Notes under the pieces: model-generated
Seen by the model: the letters and a program-made list of their open reading frames with translations, nothing else
What the model was told of the DNA's origin: nothing
The model's database searches: none
Program-made: the position numbers and the translations under genes
Part shown: positions 58,020 to 64,000 of the stretch, in pieces
Layout: each line of letters starts with the position of its first letter
Numbering within the stretch: position 1 is the first letter of the stretch
Assembly: GCF_021023135.1 (NCBI RefSeq)
Contig: NZ_PGFV01000002.1
Coordinates: 620,001 to 684,000, forward strand
DNA length: 64,000 nucleotides
Reading direction: 5' to 3'
DNA from: Brevibacterium sp. CCUG 69071
GTDB taxonomy: Bacteria; Actinomycetota; Actinomycetes; Actinomycetales; Brevibacteriaceae

Positions 58020-58264
58020 GTGCGACGGCGTGTCGGAGTCTACGGATCGCACAATCGGGCTTCCCTTTTCTCTGACCGCTGAATCGCCGGGCCACGGACC
58101 GCCGTGCGGCAGGGCCAAGAGCCGCCGGACTGCTGGGCCACGGACCGTCAGACCGGCGGGCCCCGAACCGGTCACTCGCGGTCGCCGGCGAACCCCCGCC
58201 TCGGCGCCGGTCTCACCGATCAAGTATCCCTCATCCCGATATTCGAGACGATCGATTGCGAGGT
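58020..58264. other. Spacer upstream of the ilvBNC promoter
   Basis: About 245 GC-rich bases between the ABC exporter start and the ilvB leader promoter. No gene or clear repeat is seen. Confidence 0.45.
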
Positions 58265-58294
58265 TTGACACCCCGAACACGCGCGGTGAACTAT
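58265..58294 (+). promoter_or_regulatory. ilvBNC promoter
   Basis: A consensus TTGACA -35 (58265-58270) and an AACTAT -10 (58289-58294) are separated by 18 bases. Transcription is expected near 58301, the first base of the leader peptide's ATG, so the leader peptide is probably translated from a leaderless message. Confidence 0.7.
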
Positions 58295-58300
58295 TGAGCC

Positions 58301-58351
58301 ATGAACAACCTTCTTGTCGTCGTCATTACCCAGCGCGCGGATCATCCGTAG
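58301..58351 (+). CDS. ilvB leader peptide (attenuation peptide)
   Basis: A 16-residue peptide, MNNLLVVVITQRADHP, ending at TAG. It has a run of Leu-Leu-Val-Val-Val-Ile, the three branched-chain amino acids made by the pathway. It is followed 25 bases later by a terminator hairpin with a run of six T. This is a classical attenuation leader: ribosome stalling at the Leu/Val/Ile codons when these amino acids are scarce should let transcription continue into ilvB. No ribosome binding site is needed if the mRNA is leaderless, as the promoter position suggests. Confidence 0.85.
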   Translation: MNNLLVVVITQRADHP

Positions 58352-58378
58352 CCTGTCGACACGACACGTTCCGCGCGC
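58333..58378 (+). promoter_or_regulatory. Possible antiterminator stem of the ilvB attenuator
   Basis: GCGCGCGG (58333-58340, inside the leader peptide's end) is perfectly complementary to CCGCGCGC (58371-58378), whose last two bases belong to the terminator stem, so the two structures compete. Confidence 0.5.
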
Positions 58379-58405
58379 CCCTACCGAAACCGGAGGGGCT
58401 TTTTT
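58377..58405 (+). terminator. ilvB attenuator
   Basis: GCCCCT (58377-58382) pairs with AGGGGC (58394-58399), and CCG (58384-58386) with CGG (58391-58393) inside it, followed by six T (58400-58405). This is a good intrinsic terminator placed between the leader peptide and ilvB. Confidence 0.85.
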
Positions 58406-58446
58406 CATGCGGGGACGAGAAGGAAAACCAGGAAGGATAGGAAACG

Positions 58447-60384
58447 ATGGCAGCCACGCCCTCGGCCAAGGCGGCATCCGGGACTTCGCCCGGCGCCACC
58501 CCGGTCACCGCCACACCGTCCAGCATTCGGCGCACCACGACGCCGGAGGTCCTCACCGGCGCGCAGGCAATCGTCCGCAGCCTTGAGAAGCTCGAGGTCG
58601 AAACGGTCTTCGGACTGCCCGGCGGCACCATCCTCCCGACCTACGATCCCCTCTTCGAGACCGACAAGATCCGCCACATCCTTGTCCGCCACGAACAGGG
58701 CGCCGGCCACGCGGCCGAAGGATACGCGGCCGCCTCGGGCAAGCTCGGCGTATGCATCGCCACCTCCGGTCCCGGTGCGACCAACCTCATCACGGCCCTG
58801 GCCGATGCGCACATGGACTCGGTTCCGGTGCTCGCGATCACCGGCCAGCAGAGCTCGAAGCTACTCGGCACCGACGCCTTCCAGGAGGCCGACATCGTCG
58901 GCATGACGATGCCGGTGACCAAGCACAGCTTCCTCGTCACCCGGGCCGAGGACATTCCCGAGGCCATCATCAATGCCCACCACATCGCCACCACCGGGCG
59001 CCCCGGCCCCGTCCTCGTCGACATCACCAAGGATGCGCAGACCGGGACGGCGCCGTTCGTCTGGCCCGAGGAGCCGCAGCTGCCCGGCTACCGGCCCGTG
59101 CTCAAACCCCACGCGAAGCAGATCCGGGAGGCCGCGCGCCTGATCTCGGAAGCTCAGCGCCCGGTGTTCTACATCGGCGGCGGCGTCATCCGCTCGCAGG
59201 CGGAGAAGGAGCTGCTCAAACTCGCCGAGGCGACGAAGATTCCCGTGGCCACGACCCTGATGGCTCGGGGTGCGTTCCCCGATTCGCACCCCCAGCACCT
59301 GGGCATGCCCGGCATGCACGGCAGTGTGCCCGCTGTGACCTCGTTCCAGAAGTCGGATCTGCTCATCGCCATCGGCGCCCGCTTCGATGACCGGGTGACC
59401 GGCAATCTCGATTCCTTCGCGCCGAATGCGAAGGTCATCCACGCCGACATCGACCCGGCCGAGATCGGGAAGAACCGTGAGGTCGAGGTCGCCATCGTCG
59501 GTGACGCCCGCGAGGTGCTCTCCGAGATGCTCGTCGAGCTCAAGGGCAAGTTCCCCAAGGCCCTCGAGCGGGAGCGCGAGCCCTGGTGGCGCTTCATCGA
59601 CCGGCTCAAGACGACCTACCCGCTGGGCTACTCCTCGCATGGTGAGCTGTGCGATCCGCAGTACGTGATCTCCCGGATCTCCGCACTCACCGGCCCCGAG
59701 GCGGTCTATGCCGCAGGCGTCGGCCAGCACCAGATGTGGGCCGCCCAGTTCGTCGAGTTCGAACGTCCGAAGTCGTGGCTGAACTCCGGAGGGCTGGGCA
59801 CCATGGGCTACTCCGTACCCGCGGCCATGGGCGCCAAGGTCGCCGAACCCGACCGGGTCGTGTGGGCGATCGACGGCGACGGCTGCTTCCAGATGACGAA
59901 CCAGGAACTGGCGACCTGCGCTCTCAACAACATCCCGATCAAGGTCGCGATCATCAACAACTCCTCCCTCGGTATGGTCCGCCAGTGGCAGACCCTGTTC
60001 TACGACGGCCGGTATTCCAACACCGACCTCAACACGGGCCATGAGACGATCCGGATCCCCGATTTCGTCAAACTCGCCGAAGCGTACGGCTGCGAGGCGC
60101 TGCGCGTCGATCGCAATGAGGACGTCGACTCGGCGATCGAGAAGGCGCTGTCGATCAACGACCGTCCGGTCGTCCTCGACTTCACGGTTCCGCCGGATGC
60201 GATGGTCTGGCCGATGGTCGCCGCCGGAGTCTCGAACGACGAGATCGAATACGCCCGCGGCGTCCGCCCCGAGTTCGACGGCGAGGGCGATGAGCAGGCC
60301 GAGGAGCAGATCATCGCCGAAGCCGGCGCAGAAGAAGACGGCACGGTTCGCTCCGTGGCTCAGATCGAAGGAGGCCTGGAATGA
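58447..60384 (+). CDS. ilvB: Acetolactate synthase large subunit
   Basis: A 645-residue ThDP enzyme that condenses pyruvate with pyruvate or 2-oxobutyrate, the first step of valine, leucine and isoleucine synthesis. The catalytic Glu83 is in [13 protein letters not shown], the ThDP motif is [20 protein letters not shown], and the FAD-binding middle domain is present. The first 35 residues and the acidic tail after [15 protein letters not shown] are low-complexity extensions. Expression is controlled by the upstream attenuator. It overlaps ilvN by four bases. Confidence 0.95.
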   Translation: MAATPSAKAASGTSPGATPVTATPSSIRRTTTPEVLTGAQAIVRSLEKLEVETVFGLPGGTILPTYDPLFETDKIRHILVRHEQGAGHAAEGYAAASGKLGVCIATSGPGATNLITALADAHMDSVPVLAITGQQSSKLLGTDAFQEADIVGMTMPVTKHSFLVTRAEDIPEAIINAHHIATTGRPGPVLVDITKDAQTGTAPFVWPEEPQLPGYRPVLKPHAKQIREAARLISEAQRPVFYIGGGVIRSQAEKELLKLAEATKIPVATTLMARGAFPDSHPQHLGMPGMHGSVPAVTSFQKSDLLIAIGARFDDRVTGNLDSFAPNAKVIHADIDPAEIGKNREVEVAIVGDAREVLSEMLVELKGKFPKALEREREPWWRFIDRLKTTYPLGYSSHGELCDPQYVISRISALTGPEAVYAAGVGQHQMWAAQFVEFERPKSWLNSGGLGTMGYSVPAAMGAKVAEPDRVVWAIDGDGCFQMTNQELATCALNNIPIKVAIINNSSLGMVRQWQTLFYDGRYSNTDLNTGHETIRIPDFVKLAEAYGCEALRVDRNEDVDSAIEKALSINDRPVVLDFTVPPDAMVWPMVAAGVSNDEIEYARGVRPEFDGEGDEQAEEQIIAEAGAEEDGTVRSVAQIEGGLE

Positions 60385-60893
60385 ACAGCCGACACACACT
60401 CTCGGTCCTGGTCGAGAACAAACCGGGCGTGCTGGCCCGCCTGACCGGACTCATCGCCCGCCGCGGATTCAACATCCACAGCCTCGCCGTGGGTGTGACC
60501 GAACACGAGGGGCTCTCACGCATCACCGTCGTCGTCGACGTCGAGGATGTGCCCCTCGAGCAGGTGACGAAGCAGCTGAACAAGCTCGTCAACGTCATCA
60601 AGATCGTCGAGCTCGAGGCCGAGAGCTCGGTGCGCCGGGCCCACGTCATTTACAAGGTCAAGGCCAACGCCTCGACCCGACCCCAGGTGGCGTCCGCTGT
60701 GGACATGTTCCGGGCGAAGATCGTCGACGTCTCGACCGACTCGGTCAGCGTCGAGGTCACCGGTGAGCAGGGCAAGGTCGACGCTCTCCGCGACGTCCTC
60801 GAGCCCTTCGGGATCAAGGAGATCGTCCAGTCGGGCATGGTGGCCATCGGCCGCGGTTCGAAGTCGATCACCGATCGTGCCCTGCGGGGCTGA
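60381..60893 (+). CDS. ilvN: Acetolactate synthase small (regulatory) subunit
   Basis: A 170-residue regulatory partner of IlvB that confers valine feedback inhibition. The ACT domain starts [20 protein letters not shown] and has [20 protein letters not shown]; a second domain ([20 protein letters not shown]) completes the family. The start overlaps the ilvB stop (ATGA). Confidence 0.95.
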   Translation: MNSRHTLSVLVENKPGVLARLTGLIARRGFNIHSLAVGVTEHEGLSRITVVVDVEDVPLEQVTKQLNKLVNVIKIVELEAESSVRRAHVIYKVKANASTRPQVASAVDMFRAKIVDVSTDSVSVEVTGEQGKVDALRDVLEPFGIKEIVQSGMVAIGRGSKSITDRALRG

Positions 60894-60904
60894 GCCGATA
60901 GGAG

Positions 60905-60940
60905 CCCCGCCGAGGCTTGGTCTTCCTCGCCGAGGCGGGG
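60905..60940 (+). terminator. Hairpin after ilvN
   Basis: CCCCGCC (60905-60911) pairs with GGCGGGG (60934-60940), with an inner GAGG/CCTC pair (60912-60915 and 60925-60928). It may partly separate ilvBN from ilvC transcription. Confidence 0.5.
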
Positions 60941-60959
60941 GCGACGGTCCGCGATCCGC

Positions 60960-60976
60960 GTTCCATTTCGTGGAAC
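60960..60976 (+). promoter_or_regulatory. Palindrome upstream of ilvC
   Basis: GTTCCA-TTTCG-TGGAAC, a perfect 6-bp dyad about 90 bases before the ilvC start, in an AT-richer stretch that probably holds the ilvC promoter. A 5-bp hairpin (GGGGG/CCCCC, 61024-61037) follows closer to the ribosome binding site. Confidence 0.4.
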
Positions 60977-61056
60977 GGCAAGAATCTCAATAAATGAACT
61001 GCAGTACCGAACTGTGAAACAATGGGGGAGTACCCCCGAACTCTTGAAGGAGCTAA

Positions 61057-62094
<1,038 letters not shown>

Positions 62095-62135
62095 TCAGTC
62101 GGGAGTTTGCGTACGCGGAGCACCGATCGCACCGA

Positions 62136-62165
62136 GACCCCGGGAGTCACACGATTCCCGGGGTC
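62136..62165 (+). terminator. Terminator after ilvC
   Basis: A perfect 10-bp stem, GACCCCGGGA (62136-62145) with TCCCGGGGTC (62156-62165), around a 10-nt loop, followed by CCGCTTTG. Confidence 0.7.
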
Positions 62166-62274
62166 CCGCTTTGCCCTGTCACGGCCATGGCCGACCGGCC
62201 GGTCGGTGCCGCTCAGGCGCCGAACTCTGTGATGTGAACTATTCGCAGGGGTTGAAGTGGATTACTGTTGAGGG

Positions 62275-63567
62275 GTGACGAATTACAGATTCGAGAACTT
62301 CCAGCCAGCTTTCGACAAGACCACCGGGCAACCCGATGAGCGCACGAAGGGCTATTTCGCCTCGACGAGCGTGGGCTTCCACGATGTTCGGTCGACCGAT
62401 CCCGCGCTGAAGAATCGTGTCGAACGCGCCATCGCCGACGGTCGCAACCTCACCGCGGTCTACGCCGATCAGGAATACGAGCACGCCCTCGACTCCTCGA
62501 TTCCGGTCGCGACCTTCGCGTGGTTCGAGAAGCTCGTCAACGTCGGCGGCGGCCGGCTCGTCCCCGGTCACCTCATCACCTGGGTGACCGTCCGCCCCAC
62601 CCATCGCCGGCGCGGCCTGCTGCGCTCGCTGATGACGACCGACCTCGCCGAGGCGAAGGCCGAGGGCTACCCGTTCGCCGCGCTGACCGCGACCGAGGGC
62701 GGAATCTACTCCCGGTTCGGCTTCGGGGTCGCCACCTGGGCGCACTCGATCGAGGTCGACACCTCCCCGGGCTTCAAGATGGTCCACGAACCCGACCGGC
62801 GCGTCGAGATGTGCCTGCCGAGCGAGCTGCGTGAACTCGCGCCGAAGATCTACGGCGAGTTCATGCGCACCTCACCCGGGGCGATGGAGCGCCAGCAGAC
62901 CTACGTCGAACGCGCCACCGGTGCGCTCAACACCGACACCGGTGAAGAGGACCGCGGCGTGCGCGCCGCCCTGCACTTCGACGAGTCCGGTGAGCCCGAC
63001 GGCTACGTGTCCTACAAGTTCGCAGGCTGGTCGAAGAACCCGCCGACGATCGACCTCATCGACTTCGTCGCCGTCACCGACGCCGCATACTCCTCACTGT
63101 GGTCGTTCCTCGCCGCCATCGACCTCTCGACGAAGGTGACCTTCGGCGAATCGGCCGAAGACTCGCCGCTGCCCTGGCTGCTCACCGACTCCCGCCGGGT
63201 CAAGACCGTGTCCACCGAGGACAACATCTGGATCCGCATCCTCGACGTCAAGGCCGCCCTCGAGGCCCGGCCCTGGTACGTGCCGGGAATGCTGACGCTT
63301 GAGATCGACGACTCGCTCGACCTCGCCGGCGGCCGCTACACGATCACCTCCGACGGTGAGAACGCCGTGGTCGAGAAGGCCCCGGACTCGGCTCAGGCCG
63401 ACCTGTCACTGGGCATCGCCGAGCTCGCTTCCCTCTACCTCGGGGGAGCCGACCCGGTGATCCTCGTCCGGGCCGGTCGCATCGACGAGAACGTCCCCGG
63501 TGCGGCCGTGCGGGCCAGTGCCCTGTTCAGCCTCGGGCGGATGCCCTACTCGCCCAACGGGTTCTGA
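62275..63567 (+). CDS. Eis-like GNAT family acetyltransferase
   Basis: A 430-residue protein. The first GNAT domain carries the acetyl-CoA motif TVRPTHRRRGLLRSLM and TATEGGIYSRFGFGVATWA; a second GNAT-like domain and a C-terminal sterol-carrier-like domain (DLSLGIAELASLYLGGADPV) follow, as in mycobacterial Eis, which acetylates amines including aminoglycosides. The C-terminus ends PYSPNGF; Eis uses its C-terminal carboxylate in catalysis. A GTG at 62275 is chosen: TACTGT (62263-62268) lies six bases before it. Its natural substrate is unknown. Confidence 0.85.
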   Translation: MTNYRFENFQPAFDKTTGQPDERTKGYFASTSVGFHDVRSTDPALKNRVERAIADGRNLTAVYADQEYEHALDSSIPVATFAWFEKLVNVGGGRLVPGHLITWVTVRPTHRRRGLLRSLMTTDLAEAKAEGYPFAALTATEGGIYSRFGFGVATWAHSIEVDTSPGFKMVHEPDRRVEMCLPSELRELAPKIYGEFMRTSPGAMERQQTYVERATGALNTDTGEEDRGVRAALHFDESGEPDGYVSYKFAGWSKNPPTIDLIDFVAVTDAAYSSLWSFLAAIDLSTKVTFGESAEDSPLPWLLTDSRRVKTVSTEDNIWIRILDVKAALEARPWYVPGMLTLEIDDSLDLAGGRYTITSDGENAVVEKAPDSAQADLSLGIAELASLYLGGADPVILVRAGRIDENVPGAAVRASALFSLGRMPYSPNGF

Positions 63568-63630
63568 GGCGGGGTTCGCATCTGAGTCCCGGTCGGGCCC
63601 GTCTGCTGTCGCGGCGGGTTCCCAGATTCT

Positions 63631-63665
63631 GAGACTTTGTGAAAGCATTCACAAGGTCTCATAAG
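63631..63665 (+). promoter_or_regulatory. Palindromic operator/promoter of serA
   Basis: GAGACTTTGTGAA (63631-63643) and TTCACAAGGTCTC (63648-63660) form a 13-bp inverted repeat with one G-T position and a 4-nt gap. TTGTGA within it and CATAAG (63660-63665) are spaced 16 bases apart as a plausible promoter, so a regulator bound here would control serA. Confidence 0.55.
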
Positions 63666-63699
63666 ATGGACGCGTCCCGGACGCAACAGGAGGAATTCA

Positions 63700-64000
63700 G
63701 TGCCCAAGCCCATCGTGCTCATCGCCGAAGAACTGTCACCGGCCACGATCGATGCCCTCGGAGGAGACTTCGAGATCCGCCACACCGAAGGTGCTGACCG
63801 CTCCCAGCTGCTCGAGGCCATCGTCGACGCCGATGCGATCCTCGTCCGCTCGGCCACTCAGGTCGACGCCGAGGCGATCGGGGCGGCCAAGAGCCTCAAG
63901 GTCATCGCCCGCGCCGGAGTCGGACTCGACAATGTCGACGTCCCGGCAGCCACCTCGGCGGGTGTGATGGTCGTCAACGCACCGACCTCGAACATCGTCT
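63700..64000 (+). CDS. serA: D-3-phosphoglycerate dehydrogenase, N-terminal part (runs off the window)
   Basis: The first 100 residues of a D-isomer hydroxyacid dehydrogenase. [20 protein letters not shown], then [20 protein letters not shown], then [20 protein letters not shown] and NAPTSNIV match the start of SerA, the first enzyme of serine synthesis. A strong CAGGAGG site precedes the GTG at 63700. The rest, including the cofactor loop and any ACT domain, is beyond the end of the window. Confidence 0.92.
   Translation, partial: MPKPIVLIAEELSPATIDALGGDFEIRHTEGADRSQLLEAIVDADAILVRSATQVDAEAIGAAKSLKVIARAGVGLDNVDVPAATSAGVMVVNAPTSNIV

Noticed and set aside
56119-58020. 633-residue plus-strand open frame
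   Set aside because: Antisense to an ABC exporter subunit with all ATPase motifs; no domain and no start signal.

Overview
The window is GC-rich DNA from an actinomycete. Gene content and order (gatCAB near ligA and mnmA, ilvB-ilvN-ilvC followed by an eis-like gene and serA, a DtxR-type iron box, DUF3263 and SCO6745 families, many leaderless promoters) point to Actinomycetota. Protein flavour and codon use suggest Brevibacterium or a close relative; the genus is an inference, since no rRNA is present. Most of the window is chromosomal housekeeping DNA, and the first 5.6 kb is different.

Region 1 (1-5.6 kb) is a decayed, mosaic segment. It holds a frameshifted small cationic-peptide ORF beside a four-helix membrane protein, a gene broken by at least three frameshifts and a stop, an IS3-type orfA remnant, an IS5-type transposase remnant, small membrane proteins, a YjaB-type acetyltransferase and a FUSC/ArAE-type membrane protein. 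It ends at a stretch resembling the 3' end of a tRNA (closest to tRNA-Pro). It looks like the edge of an old genomic island.

Region 2 (5.8-21.5 kb) holds metabolic and envelope genes: a ribokinase and DapA-family aldolase operon; a large sortase-anchored choice-of-anchor I protein; a siderophore-interacting ferric reductase under a DtxR/IdeR-type box; a glutaminase-STAS fusion; two linked secreted or anchored proteins of unknown function; nhaA translationally coupled to an M20 amidohydrolase; a SulP-STAS anion transporter; an LmeA-like lipid-binding protein; an SCO6745-family protein; and oligoribonuclease.

Region 3 (21.7-26.0 kb) is the most unusual part. A thioredoxin-TPR protein (CnoX-like) lies between two similarly built membrane proteins. 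Each has a signal anchor, an external domain, a second helix, a basic cytoplasmic stretch and then an internal lipoprotein signal with a lipobox leading into a long external domain. The second appears to use a CTG start overlapping the thioredoxin stop (CTGA) and also carries an internal ATG with a ribosome binding site in front of the lipoprotein part.

Region 4 (26-43.3 kb) holds information-processing and sulfur genes: cysteine desulfurase and mnmA (tRNA 2-thiolation), an S9 peptidase, a MetE-like protein overlapping ligA, gatCAB (Gln-tRNA/Asn-tRNA amidotransferase), peptide deformylase, then cysK and cysE for cysteine synthesis. A 71-nt extended hairpin lies after gatB and a row of three hairpins lies in the cysK leader.

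Region 5 (43.4-64 kb) starts with a flavin monooxygenase, FMN reductase and MarR cluster. It continues with two D-2-hydroxyacid dehydrogenases, ilvD, a polytopic membrane protein, an aldo/keto reductase, apt, an isoaspartate methyltransferase-like gene and a heterodimeric ABC exporter with one degenerate ATP site. The ilvBNC genes follow, controlled by a classical attenuator with a 16-residue leader peptide rich in Leu, Val and Ile. An Eis-like acetyltransferase and the start of serA, behind a palindromic promoter, end the window. Branched-chain amino acid synthesis (ilvD, ilvBN, ilvC) and serine/cysteine synthesis (serA, cysE, cysK) are the two biosynthetic themes.
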